From positions 124,001 through 188,000 of the forward strand of contig NZ_RAPZ01000012.1 of the NCBI RefSeq assembly GCF_003610375.1: a DNA stretch of 64,000 nucleotides. The letters are read 5' to 3'. Positions within the stretch are counted from its first letter, which is position 1. Every line of letters begins with the position of its first letter. The DNA is from Sphingomonas sp. PP-CC-1A-547 (GTDB taxonomy: Bacteria > Pseudomonadota > Alphaproteobacteria > Sphingomonadales > Sphingomonadaceae). Of the stretch, positions 1 through 7,809 are shown in pieces. The translations under genes were made by a program, and so were the position numbers. The notes beneath the pieces are model-generated. The model was given only the letters and a program-made list of their open reading frames with translations. It was not told the DNA's origin and made no database searches.

Positions 1-180
1 GAGCGACACGCCGTCTCCAACGCGACCGGTAACCAGCGCGCCGTCCTTGAACGGCAACTGGCCCGAGATGTGAAGCATGCCGTTCGCCAGCACGGTCGGG
101 ACGTAGGATGCCACGGGTGCGGCAGCCTGCGGGAGGGTGAGGCCCAGCTCTTCGAGCTTGCGGTCGATACGATCGGTCAT
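1..180 (-). CDS. RidA family protein (YjgF/YER057c/UK114), partial
   Basis: Only the first 60 codons are inside the window; the gene runs off the left edge. The protein starts MTDRIDRKLEELGLTLP and carries ANGMLHISGQLPFKDG, the N-terminal strand signature of the RidA family. RidA proteins deaminate reactive enamine/imine intermediates released by PLP enzymes; the active-site arginine lies in the missing C-terminal part, so activity cannot be judged. It is followed upstream by a palindromic repeat and then the HAD/DUF3572 pair, so it may share their transcription. Confidence 0.8.
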   Translation of the reverse strand, partial: MTDRIDRKLEELGLTLPQAAAPVASYVPTVLANGMLHISGQLPFKDGALVTGRVGDGVSL

Positions 181-231
181 GGGGGAGGTATCACCACAGC
201 GGTGGGGGATGGGTCAAGTGGGGGCTTCTGG

Positions 232-342
232 TCCCCTCCCTGGAAGGGAGGGGCCGGGGGTGGGTCGGCTTCCGCATTGCATGGAACGGCCGCGACCAAA
301 GCCGGCCTACCCACCCCCAACCCCTCCCTTCCAGGGAGGGGG
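232..342. repeat. Palindromic intergenic repeat, CCCTCCC type
   Basis: Two inverted copies of a G/C-rich unit (CCCCTCCCTGGAAGGGAGGGG at 233-253 and CCCCTCCCTTCCAGGGAGGGG at 320-340) flank about 65 bp, each preceded or followed by a CCCACCC/GGGTGGG block. A degenerate copy of the same arrangement occurs at 16857-16957. It lies between two minus-strand genes and could fold in RNA. Confidence 0.75.
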
Positions 343-372
343 GAATGGTGTGTTCTTGGTGAACCGAGCGAC

Positions 373-999
373 TCACGCGTTCGCCGGCAAACCCGCTTCG
401 AACCGTGCGGCGATCCAGTCCGCCGCTTCGCGCCAGTCGTCGATCCGCGCGTGGGCCTCTGGCGCCTTCGGCACACTCACCGCCAGCGTCGGCTCAGAGA
501 CCATGTGCAACCGGTGCACCCCCGGCGCGTGCTTGGCGACCGACTCGTGATGCACCGCGAGGTCATCCACGAACACCGTCACCGGCGAGCCATATTCCTC
601 GACCAGCCGCGATACCGGCGTACCCTTGCCGCCCTGGTTGCACTCGACCCGGTGCTCGATCCCGAACTTCGCCAGTTGCTCGATCCGCGGCTGGCGGCAT
701 TCGTCTTGGAGGTTGGTGAGGATGACGATGTCCGCCACCTGGGCCAGCCGCTCGAGCGCCTCGACCGCGTGCGGGACCAGCGTCTGGCGGTGCATCTCGC
801 CGGGGAAGAACTCGCCAAGCATCGCCCACATATCCTCGCGCGTCGGTGGTGGACCACCATCGCGGCGCGTCATCGCGGTCGAGAAATCGCCGTGCTGGAT
901 CGCGAAGTCGATGTCGTGGCGCTCGTCGAGCCAGACGCCGAAATGCTTGACCATGTGCAGCAGCACTTCGTCGCAATCGCTGATCAGCAACGGCCTCAT
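373..999 (-). CDS. HAD superfamily hydrolase
   Basis: The 208-residue protein has the four HAD motifs: motif I with D8 and D10 (ISDCDEVL), motif II T95 (ILTNL), a candidate motif III K125, and motif IV D145-D146 (VFVDD). This makes it a likely phosphatase of the HAD superfamily, in the cytosol, with an aspartyl-phosphate intermediate; the substrate is unknown. The alpha-helical cap between motifs I and II is about 80 residues. Its start overlaps the stop of the DUF3572 gene by four bases (ATGA), so the two are probably translationally coupled. Confidence 0.85.
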   Translation of the reverse strand: MRPLLISDCDEVLLHMVKHFGVWLDERHDIDFAIQHGDFSTAMTRRDGGPPPTREDMWAMLGEFFPGEMHRQTLVPHAVEALERLAQVADIVILTNLQDECRQPRIEQLAKFGIEHRVECNQGGKGTPVSRLVEEYGSPVTVFVDDLAVHHESVAKHAPGVHRLHMVSEPTLAVSVPKAPEAHARIDDWREAADWIAARFEAGLPANA

Positions 1000-1280
1000 G
1001 CTTCAAATTCTCCCTGGTCCAGCTTGGCGTGTGCGCGGACGAGCGCCTCGGGCTTCACGCCCAGCGACTCGGCGCAGGCGATCAGGTCCGGCTCATGGTT
1101 TTCGAGGAAGCCGAGCGCCGCGGACAAAACCGCCGGGTCGCTTGCTCGCGCACGCAGGTCGCTCGGGTCGAGGCCGGTCACCGACAATAGCCGCATCGCG
1201 CGGTCGGGTTCGCCCAACGTCCATACCAAAGCGCGCAGGGCGAGCGCTTCGGCGTCTTCGTTTGAATCGCGGTCGCGCAT
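996..1280 (-). CDS. DUF3572 family protein
   Basis: The 94-residue acidic helical protein has the DUF3572 pattern: A-L-x-A-L-x-W-x-L near the start, GLDPxDLR in the middle and a C-terminal FLExHEPDLIACAE block. This family is confined to alphaproteobacteria and has no established function. It overlaps the HAD gene downstream by four bases and is divergent from divK, with 36 bases between the two start codons, so the two promoters must share or overlap that short region. Confidence 0.85.
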   Translation of the reverse strand: MRDRDSNEDAEALALRALVWTLGEPDRAMRLLSVTGLDPSDLRARASDPAVLSAALGFLENHEPDLIACAESLGVKPEALVRAHAKLDQGEFEA

Positions 1281-1316
1281 TGCCTATCGTGCCTTCTTTC
1301 CGGATAAGGTGCGGCG

Positions 1317-1679
1317 GTGACAAAGAAGGTGCTCGTTGTCGAGGACAACGAACTCAACCTCAAACTATTCTGCGACCTGCTGCGCGCGCATCAGTTCGAC
1401 GTCGAACCCGTGCGGGACGGTCGCGAAGCCGTTACGCGGGCGCGCGAATTCGTGCCCGACCTGATCATCATGGACATCCAGATGCCGCACGTCACCGGCT
1501 ACGAGATCATTCTTGAGCTGAAGGCGGACGAGGACTTGCGCGCGATTCCCGTGATGGCGGTGACGGCGTATGCCGGGCGCGAGGACGAGGAGCGGATCCG
1601 GGCGGCGGGCGCGGACTCGTATGTGTCCAAGCCGATCAGCCTGGCGCGGTTCATGGATGCGGTGGGGGCGCTGATCTGA
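1317..1679 (+). CDS. divK: Cell-cycle response regulator DivK
   Basis: This 120-residue protein is a single receiver domain without an output domain. It has the acidic pocket E9-D10, the phospho-acceptor D53 (IIMDIQMP), T83 and K105 (YVSKPIS). The opening TKKVLVVEDNELNLKLFCDL matches DivK, which in alphaproteobacteria links the kinases PleC and DivJ to CtrA control through DivL and CckA. The start is GTG at 1317; no better ATG lies nearby. pleD, which often follows divK in related genomes, is not adjacent here: repeats and rpmG come next. Confidence 0.9.
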   Translation: MTKKVLVVEDNELNLKLFCDLLRAHQFDVEPVRDGREAVTRAREFVPDLIIMDIQMPHVTGYEIILELKADEDLRAIPVMAVTAYAGREDEERIRAAGADSYVSKPISLARFMDAVGALI

Positions 1680-1760
1680 GGTGGGAGCGCGCGGATATCC
1701 ATCTGCTCCGCCTGCCCGTTGCTTCCACCTGAAATTCGCTGCCTACCCGAACCCCACCCC

Positions 1761-1911
1761 CGTTCGTGCTGAGTAGAGACCGAGTAGCTTCGTCAGAAGC
1801 GTATCGAGGGCGCGTATCGAAGCATGCGTTCCGCGCGCCAACCTGTCCTTCGATACGCCCTCTCGATACGCCGCCTTCGGCGACTACTCGATGGCTACTC
1901 AGGACGAACGG
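1761..1911. repeat. Palindromic repeat in the divK-rpmG gap
   Basis: The 358-base gap between divK and rpmG holds an imperfect long inverted repeat: CGTTCGTGCTGAGTAG at the left is answered by CTACTCAGGACGAACG at the right, and GTATCGAGGGCGCGTATCGAAG is answered by CTTCGATACGCCCTCTCGATAC. It sits between convergent genes. No gene is seen in it. Confidence 0.65.
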
Positions 1912-1964
1912 GAGAGGGGGCAAACGGAAGGGGGAGGGACGAACGGAAGGGAATCACAAACGCC

Positions 1965-1995
1965 AAAAGCCGCGAGGGGCTACCCCGCGGCTTTT
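1965..1995 (-). terminator. Rho-independent terminator of rpmG
   Basis: AAAAGCCGCG and CGCGGCTTTT form a perfect 10-bp stem around an 11-base loop, 43 bases after the rpmG stop. Read on the minus strand the stem ends in a run of T. The same hairpin could also stop transcription from the divK side. Confidence 0.8.
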
Positions 1996-2037
1996 CGGAT
2001 CTTCGCAATCAGACGGCGGTTCGCACCGCCGACCGGA

Positions 2038-2205
2038 TTACTTGATCTTGGCTTCCTTGAACTCGACATGCTTGCGCACGACGGGATCGTACTTCGAGAA
2101 GGAGAGCTTCTCCGTCTTGGTACGGGGATTCTTCTTGGTGACGTAGAAGAAGCCGGTGTCAGCGGTGCTGAGCAGCTTGATCTTTACGGTGGTCGGCTTG
2201 GCCAT
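2038..2205 (-). CDS. rpmG: 50S ribosomal protein L33
   Basis: This 55-residue protein starts [14 protein letters not shown] and contains [20 protein letters not shown] and the C-terminal FKEAKIK, the standard L33 sequence. It lacks the CxxC pairs of zinc-binding L33 forms, so it is the zinc-independent type. It is a monocistronic gene with its own terminator. Confidence 0.97.
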   Translation of the reverse strand: MAKPTTVKIKLLSTADTGFFYVTKKNPRTKTEKLSFSKYDPVVRKHVEFKEAKIK

Positions 2206-2397
2206 GAGCCCAATTCCTATGGCTTGAAAATGCGAAAGCGGCGAACTGACGCCGCCGCTCCATCAGGGGCGGCGCATGGCGGACGTAGGGAGCGAAGTCA
2301 AGCTTTACCCCGTCGCTGCGCGCTAGGACCATTCATTTAACCCGCTATTCACTACCGCGAGCGCATCATATCATCAAATAAAGACAGGAGCGGGATC

Positions 2398-2730
2398 GTG
2401 GGGCAGGCGCTGGTTCGAATCGACGACATGATGGCGGTGAAGGCCGATCTCGCGGCGCGAATCGCGGCGATCGATGTCCGAGCGCCCTATTCCCGACCAT
2501 GCGACATCGCCACCGAGATCGATGCGATCCGCGTGATCGCGCATACCAACGGCCTCAATCCCGCGGTCACGGTCGCGCACTTCGTCGATTCGGCGCTGTC
2601 ACACGGCGAGCATGGCGCGCTGGTGCATGGTTGGCTGTCGATCCTGCGCGATGCGGTCGGGTGCGAGCGGCAGGACGTCCAGGCGTGCCACGCGTTCGCC
2701 GCGGCGTGTTCGGTGCGCCTTGCGGGATAA
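2398..2730 (+). CDS. Hypothetical protein
   Basis: The 110-residue open frame starts GTG at 2398, with the alternative ATG codons at residues 11 and 12. The protein is rich in Ala and helix-forming residues (MMAVKADLAARIAAID; AVTVAHFVDSALSHGEHGALVHGWL) and has no signal peptide, membrane segment or motif I recognise. Its stop is three bases before the start of the GDT1 gene, so the two are probably co-transcribed. Codon use matches the neighbours, which supports a real gene. Confidence 0.6.
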   Translation: MGQALVRIDDMMAVKADLAARIAAIDVRAPYSRPCDIATEIDAIRVIAHTNGLNPAVTVAHFVDSALSHGEHGALVHGWLSILRDAVGCERQDVQACHAFAAACSVRLAG

Positions 2731-2733
2731 TCC

Positions 2734-3300
2734 ATGGACGCGTTGATGGCAGCGCTGGTCGCGGCGGCGCTCGCACAGGTCGGCGATCGGACGGCTTGGC
2801 TCGCGGCGATCCTGTCGGACCGGTACCGAAAGCCGGGTCTTGTGATCGCGATGGCGGCGCTGGCGTTGTTCGCGGCGAGCGGCCTGGCGGCGGCGCTCGG
2901 TGCGGTAATCGGGCCGAAGCTTGCTCCCAATGCGCAGCAACTGATGCTCGCGCTCGCACTGCTGTTGCAGGCCGGCGGATCGTTCTTTCCGGCCAAGGCA
3001 CCCGAGCGGCTGGATCGCTGGAAGATCGGCGCGATCGCCACTACCGCGCTCGGCCTGTTCATCCTGGCTTTCGGCGACGGCGTTCAGTTCATCGTCCTGA
3101 CGCTTGCCGCGCGGACGCCCGTCCCGGCCCTCGCGGCGATCGGCGCGACGATCGGCTCGCTGGTGGTGATCGTCCCCGCCGCGCTGATGGGCGAGGCAGC
3201 GTGGCTGAAACTGCCGCTCAAGCCGCTCCGCATCGCGATCGGCATCGTGTTCCTGATCTTCGGTATCGTCCTGGCGCTCGGCGCACTACGCTTGGTCTGA
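2734..3300 (+). CDS. TMEM165/GDT1 family (UPF0016) membrane transporter
   Basis: This 188-residue, all-helical inner-membrane protein has six predicted membrane segments in two halves. Each half carries a version of the family's E-x-G-D-(K/R)-(T/S) motif: QVGDRT at residues 16-21 and FGDGVQ in the second half. GDT1/MneA proteins move Mn2+ or Ca2+ across membranes. Here the acidic first residue of both motifs is replaced (Q and F) and the second motif lacks K/R-T/S, so metal specificity or activity may differ. Family membership is likely; transport is inferred. Confidence 0.75.
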   Translation: MDALMAALVAAALAQVGDRTAWLAAILSDRYRKPGLVIAMAALALFAASGLAAALGAVIGPKLAPNAQQLMLALALLLQAGGSFFPAKAPERLDRWKIGAIATTALGLFILAFGDGVQFIVLTLAARTPVPALAAIGATIGSLVVIVPAALMGEAAWLKLPLKPLRIAIGIVFLIFGIVLALGALRLV

Positions 3301-3361
3301 CGGCCGGGAGCAAGTTTGCGTTCGGATCGTTCACGCGACGACTTTCCAACGGGAGCTAAAC

Positions 3362-3859
3362 ATGGCCGAGATCAACCTTGCCCTCGACACGCCGACCGAC
3401 CTGCCGAGCAACAGCACCAAGTCGGTCGCCGACGCGCTGAATGCCGCGCTCGCCGATTGCTATGCGCTGTATCTCAAGACCAAGAATTTCCACTGGCACA
3501 TGTCGGGGCCGCATTTCCGCGACTATCATTTGCTGCTCGACGACCAGTCCGCGCAGATCATCGGCGTGACCGACGCGATCGCCGAGCGCGTGCGCAAGAC
3601 GGGCAACACGACTCTGCGCTCGATCGGCGACATCTCGCGCCACCAGACGATCGCGGACAACGACATGGCGTTCGTCGGCCCGACCGAGATGCTCGCCGAA
3701 CTGCGCGAGGACAATCTGAAGCTCGTCGAGCAGTTCCGCATCGTCAAGGACGCTGCCGACGCCGCCAAGGACAACGCCACCAGCGGCATCGTCGATGAGT
3801 GGACCGACCATGCCGAGGAGCGTGCGTGGTTCCTGTTCGAGGCGAGCCGCAAGGCGTGA
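3362..3859 (+). CDS. dps: DNA starvation/stationary-phase protection protein Dps
   Basis: This 165-residue ferritin-like protein has the inter-subunit ferroxidase ligands at the spacing of E. coli Dps: H44, H56, D60, D71 and E75 (NFHWHMSG, DYHLLLDD, TDAIAERV). Dps dodecamers oxidise and store iron using H2O2 and protect DNA. The N-terminal tail (MAEINLALDTPTDLP) is not lysine-rich, so DNA binding may be weak. A ribosome site GGGAG precedes the ATG by six bases. The next gene, a small membrane protein, starts 67 bases later. Confidence 0.95.
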   Translation: MAEINLALDTPTDLPSNSTKSVADALNAALADCYALYLKTKNFHWHMSGPHFRDYHLLLDDQSAQIIGVTDAIAERVRKTGNTTLRSIGDISRHQTIADNDMAFVGPTEMLAELREDNLKLVEQFRIVKDAADAAKDNATSGIVDEWTDHAEERAWFLFEASRKA

Positions 3860-3926
3860 TCGTTACGCCGGAGGAACAAATCGGACGTTACGCCGGTTGA
3901 GCGACCTTACCAAATAGGAGGCCGAT

Positions 3927-4112
3927 ATGTTGAAGCTCGCAATTACCTTTCTCGTCATCGGCGCAGTCCTCGCGCTGCTCGGCTTCGGCGGAATCGGCGG
4001 GGCGTTCATCGGTATTGCCAAGATCCTGTTCTTCATCGCGATCGCACTGTTCGTGATCTTCCTCGTGCTTGGCCTTCTCGCGGGCAAGGGCATTAAGAAC
4101 GCGGTCGACTGA
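3927..4112 (+). CDS. DUF1328 small membrane protein
   Basis: The 61-residue protein has two hydrophobic segments ([17 protein letters not shown] and a second from about residue 27 to 52) and little else, the layout of the DUF1328/YtjA family of inner-membrane proteins of unknown function. A strong ribosome site (TAGGAGG) precedes the ATG. It follows dps on the same strand and is closed by a terminator, so it may be part of the same stress-response unit. Confidence 0.85.
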   Translation: MLKLAITFLVIGAVLALLGFGGIGGAFIGIAKILFFIAIALFVIFLVLGLLAGKGIKNAVD

Positions 4113-4138
4113 CACCGATCCGCTGGATCGATCGACAA

Positions 4139-4174
4139 CGACCGTCGTCGGAACCATCCGGCGGCGGTCGTTTC
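4139..4174 (+). terminator. Rho-independent terminator after the DUF1328 gene
   Basis: CGACCGTCGTCGG and CCGGCGGCGGTCG pair (with two G-U pairs) around a six-base loop and are followed by TTT. It separates the dps/DUF1328 unit from the ligase gene. Confidence 0.75.
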
Positions 4175-4211
4175 GCATCTGCATCCCTTCGGGCAGCAGG
4201 TGCGTTTACCG

Positions 4212-5807
4212 ATGATGCACGCTTTTGCCGCCCTGCTCGATTCGCTCACCTACACACGATCGCGCAACGCCAAGTTGAAGCTGATCGCGGATTATCTGCG
4301 CGCGACGCCCGATCCGGATCGCGGCTGGGCGATGGCGGCGCTGACCGGCGATCTCGATCTCAAGGGCGTGAAGTCGGCGGTGATCCGTGGTTTGATCGAG
4401 GAGCGCGTCGATCCGGTACTGTTCCGGATGAGTCGCGATTATGTCGGCGATACCGCGGAAACGGTGGCACTGCTGTGGCCTGAGCCGACGGTTCCGGTCG
4501 ATCCGACGCCGCTGTCGATCACCGATGTCGTCGAGCGGCTGGCGGCGCTGTCGCGTGCCGACGCGCCCGGTGCGCTGGCAGACATGCTCGACCGGTCGGA
4601 TGCGGAGGAGCGGTTCGCGCTGTTGAAGATGGCGACTGGCGCGCTGCGGATCGGCGTGTCGGCGCGCTTGGCGAAGACCGCGCTGGCCGATGCGTTCGGG
4701 CTTGATGTCGATGCGGTCGAGGAGGTCTGGCACGGCCTCGATGCACCGTATCCGAGCCTGTTCGCCTGGGCGGAGGGCACGGGCGCGCAGCCTACGCCCG
4801 CCGACGTGCCCGTGTTTCGGCCGTTCATGCTGGCACATGGCCTCGAAGATCTCCGCGTCGATCTCGTCGACTATGCCGCCGAGTGGAAATGGGACGGCAT
4901 CCGCGTGCAGATCGTCCATGTCGCGGGCGAGACACGGCTCTACAGCCGCACCGGCGACGACGTGACGGGCAGCTTCCCCGAGATCGCGGCTGCGTTCCGG
5001 ACGCCGGGGACGGTCGATGGCGAACTGCTGGTGAAGGGCGAGCATCAGGGCGGGACGCTGGAGGATGGCGGCGGTGCTGCGAGCTTCAACGCGTTGCAGC
5101 AGAGGCTTGGCCGCAAGACCGTGTCGGCGAAGATGCTGGCGGACTATCCCGCGTTCGTGCGGCTGTATGATCTGCTGATCGATGGCGACGAGGATTTGCG
5201 TTCGCTACCCTGGACCGAGCGGCGCAAGCGGCTCGAGGCATTCGTGCCGCAACTCGATCCCGAGCGGTTCGATCTCAGCGTCGTGATCGAGGCGGACGAC
5301 TTCACCGCGCTGGAGGCGATTCGCGCGACCTCACGCGACGCGGCGATCGAGGGCGTGATGCTGAAGCGCCGCGACTCGCCGTACGTCGGTGGGCGACGCG
5401 CCGGGCTCTGGTATAAATGGAAGCGTGATCCGCTGACCGCCGACTGCGTGATGATGTACGCGCAGCGTGGGTCGGGGCGGCGGTCGTCTTATTATTCGGA
5501 CTATACCTTCGGCTGCTGGACCGAGGAGGGCGAACTGCTCCCGGTCGGGAAAGCCTATTCGGGGATTACCGACGAAGAGCTCAAAATTCTCGACAGCTTC
5601 GTCCGCAACCATACGCAGAACAGGTTCGGGCCCGTGCGCGAAGTCGAGAAGACGCTGGTGCTGGAGATCGCGTTCGATTCGCTCCACGATTCGAAGCGGC
5701 ACAAATCAGGTGTGGCGATGCGTTTCCCGCGAATCGCGCGGATCCGGACGGACAAGCCTGCGGCGGAGGCAGACCGGATCGAGACTCTCAAGCGGATGAT
5801 TACGTAA
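4212..5807 (+). CDS. ATP-dependent DNA ligase, damage-response type
   Basis: The adenylation motif is EWKWDGIRVQ with the nucleotidyl-accepting lysine at K226. Later motifs include DGELLVKG, FNALQQRLGR, EGVMLKRRDSPY and LWYKWKRDP. The about 200-residue N-terminal DNA-binding domain and the C-terminal OB domain give 531 residues, the usual size of the bacterial family found with the Lhr-like helicase, the MBL exonuclease and PdeM. It seals nicks using ATP. I place the start at ATG 4212 (next ATG 4215), because family members begin near M-x-A-F-A-x-L-L-D; a GTG at 4200 is also open. Its three usual partners are in this window but not adjacent. Confidence 0.93.
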   Translation: MMHAFAALLDSLTYTRSRNAKLKLIADYLRATPDPDRGWAMAALTGDLDLKGVKSAVIRGLIEERVDPVLFRMSRDYVGDTAETVALLWPEPTVPVDPTPLSITDVVERLAALSRADAPGALADMLDRSDAEERFALLKMATGALRIGVSARLAKTALADAFGLDVDAVEEVWHGLDAPYPSLFAWAEGTGAQPTPADVPVFRPFMLAHGLEDLRVDLVDYAAEWKWDGIRVQIVHVAGETRLYSRTGDDVTGSFPEIAAAFRTPGTVDGELLVKGEHQGGTLEDGGGAASFNALQQRLGRKTVSAKMLADYPAFVRLYDLLIDGDEDLRSLPWTERRKRLEAFVPQLDPERFDLSVVIEADDFTALEAIRATSRDAAIEGVMLKRRDSPYVGGRRAGLWYKWKRDPLTADCVMMYAQRGSGRRSSYYSDYTFGCWTEEGELLPVGKAYSGITDEELKILDSFVRNHTQNRFGPVREVEKTLVLEIAFDSLHDSKRHKSGVAMRFPRIARIRTDKPAAEADRIETLKRMIT

Positions 5808-5877
5808 TCCGCGCGTCATGATAGTCCGCGGCCGGGCCGGGTATTCATCCGGTCTTGGTACGAGTCAGGACGATCCA

Positions 5878-6651
5878 GTGAAAAGTTCGAAACACCCTCG
5901 CACGGTAGCAGCACGACGCTGGCGACGTGGCGCGTGGGTGACCGGTATCGTGTCCGCGATCGTCGTTCTGTTCGTCTACCTCGCCGGCTATTTCGACCGC
6001 GACCCGGTGCATGTGTATCCGGCGATCGGCGTCCAGGCTTCGGGACCGCCACCGATCGCAGTGGTGAACTTCTCGGGCGACATGGGGCTGCGGTTCCTGC
6101 TTGGCGCGTCGACCTCGCGCGGGCTGACCGAGCACGGCATTCCGGTGGTCGGCATCACCACACCGGCCTTGTTCGCGCATCATCGGACGCGGACGGAACT
6201 CGATGCGATCATCGCGGATGGCGTGCGGACGGCTCTGGCACGCATGGGTGCGAAGCGGATCGTGGTGATGGGGCAGTCCTATGGTGCGGATATCGTCCAG
6301 ACCGGACTCGCCAACCTGCCGGCGGACTTGCGGCCACGCGTTGCCGCGATCGTGCTGATCCTACCGGGTGACACGGTGTTCTATCGCGCGGATCCGTCCA
6401 GCCTGCTCTACGATCACGGCACGCCCGACAGCATGGGCGCGACCACCGGCAACCAGCTGACCTGGGCGCCCCTCACCTGCATCTATGGGGTGGAGGAAAC
6501 GGATAGCCTGTGTCCACTGCTGGCGATTCCCAACGCCCGGAAGGTTGGGATGCCGGGGGGGCATAACATCCGTCACGATGCGGATGGCCTGCTGCGCCAT
6601 GTGCTGGCGACGATACGGGCGGTGGCGCCACGGGTTGTACGGCGGTTCTAG
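5878..6651 (+). CDS. AcvB/VirJ-like alpha/beta hydrolase
   Basis: After a basic N-terminus and one membrane segment (residues about 20-40) comes an alpha/beta-hydrolase fold with the nucleophile elbow GQSYGAD (S134) and a late HNIRHDADGL that supplies a candidate catalytic His. The family includes Agrobacterium VirJ and AcvB; AcvB hydrolyses lysyl-phosphatidylglycerol in the periplasm. That role is possible here but not shown. The start is taken as GTG 5878 because AGGA lies seven bases upstream; an ATG at 5818 in the same frame has no good ribosome site. It follows the ligase gene by 70 bases. Confidence 0.72.
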   Translation: MKSSKHPRTVAARRWRRGAWVTGIVSAIVVLFVYLAGYFDRDPVHVYPAIGVQASGPPPIAVVNFSGDMGLRFLLGASTSRGLTEHGIPVVGITTPALFAHHRTRTELDAIIADGVRTALARMGAKRIVVMGQSYGADIVQTGLANLPADLRPRVAAIVLILPGDTVFYRADPSSLLYDHGTPDSMGATTGNQLTWAPLTCIYGVEETDSLCPLLAIPNARKVGMPGGHNIRHDADGLLRHVLATIRAVAPRVVRRF

Positions 6652-6712
6652 AGGAACTCACCATCTGCGAGGCGATCTTCGCCAGAGAGACGCAAATAAT
6701 TGCTCCTTTTTT

Positions 6713-6904
6713 GTCATCCTGACGAAAGTCAGGATCTAGGGTAAAGCAGGATAGCTCTCGTGACTCTGGATCCTGACTTTCGTCAGGATGACGGGGTTCA
6801 GATGACAGCGGCTGGAGACGGCGTTCAGGAGGCGGTAGGCGGCCGTCCATGTTCTCCCGCGAAGGCGGGAGTCCAGACTGGGCTCCCGCCTTCGCGGGAG
6901 AACA
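6713..6904. repeat. Two palindromic repeats between convergent genes
   Basis: GTCATCCTGACGAAAGTCAGGATC at 6713-6736 is answered by its inverse at 6770-6793. A second unit, TTCTCCCGCGAAGGCGGGAG, at 6852-6871 is answered by its inverse at 6885-6904. Both are long hairpins that could end transcription from either side; the flanking genes converge here. Confidence 0.75.
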
Positions 6905-6944
6905 AGTCGGGGTGCGGTGTCGGTGGCCCGGACTCGCTCGCCGA

Positions 6945-7778
6945 CTATTGCGGCTTCGCGGCGATCTTTATTTCGAAGAGCGTCGGCCAGTATTTGCCCG
7001 TCACGAACAGCCGGTCGGCCTTCGCGTCCCAGGCGATGCCGTTGAGGACCGCCTCTAAATCGGTCGCGGCGACTTCGGCGACCAGCGGGCGGAGGTCGAT
7101 GACCGCGGTCACCTTGCCGGACGCGGGATCGATGCGGACGAGGAAACCGGTGTGCCAGACGTTGGCGAGCAGCGCGCCGTGGACATATTCGAGCTCGTTT
7201 ATGTCGCGCAACGGCCGCCCGTCGATCGTCACCGCCACGCGCTTGCGCTCGGCCAGCGTCAGCGGATCGCGGACGATGATGTCGGGGCTGCCATCGGACT
7301 GGAGCAGCGAGACGCCGTCGCTGGTCAGGCCCCAGCCTTCGCCGGTGTAGCGGTTCTGCCCCTTGAGTTTCAGCGTGCGGACGTCCCAGCGGTGCGCGAT
7401 GCCGTCATGCCAGGTGAGGCTGACCAGATGGTCCTTCCACAGCGCGAGGCCTTCACCGAACTGCGCGGGGTCGATTCGCGCCTTGGCGAGGATCTTGCCG
7501 TCCTTGAGCGAGACGCGGCGGACGTCGGATTGCCGCTCCTGCCCGGTGCTCTCGTACAGCGCGCCGTCGTGCCAGAGGAGGCCTTCGGTGAACGCGGTGC
7601 GGTCGTGCGGGTAGCGCGCGACGATCGTTGCCGAGAACACCGGCACGCGGGTCGGCTCGCGCGGAGCTGCGACAGCATTCTGCCCGGCCTGCGCAGCGGA
7701 CGACAGCGAAGACGATGAAACGAGAACGGCCGGTCCCGCCAAAGCGAAACCGGCCGCAATCATTATCCTACCGAACAC
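6945..7778 (-). CDS. Glutaminyl-peptide cyclotransferase, exported
   Basis: The 277-residue protein has an N-terminal signal sequence ending near AAQA and then the five-bladed propeller repeats of the plant/bacterial glutamine cyclotransferase family: YPHDRTAFTEGLLW, FGEGLALW, YTGEGWGLTSDG, INELEYVHG, LNGIAWDAKADRLFVTGKYW in part. The enzyme turns N-terminal Gln of peptides into pyroglutamate, probably in the periplasm here. The open frame begins at GTG 7778; ATG 7763 gives a cleaner signal peptide and is a good alternative. Confidence 0.88.
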   Translation of the reverse strand: MFGRIMIAAGFALAGPAVLVSSSSLSSAAQAGQNAVAAPREPTRVPVFSATIVARYPHDRTAFTEGLLWHDGALYESTGQERQSDVRRVSLKDGKILAKARIDPAQFGEGLALWKDHLVSLTWHDGIAHRWDVRTLKLKGQNRYTGEGWGLTSDGVSLLQSDGSPDIIVRDPLTLAERKRVAVTIDGRPLRDINELEYVHGALLANVWHTGFLVRIDPASGKVTAVIDLRPLVAEVAATDLEAVLNGIAWDAKADRLFVTGKYWPTLFEIKIAAKPQ

Positions 7779-7809
7779 GGTACGATCAGCGTTCTGAGTC
7801 AGACAGCTA

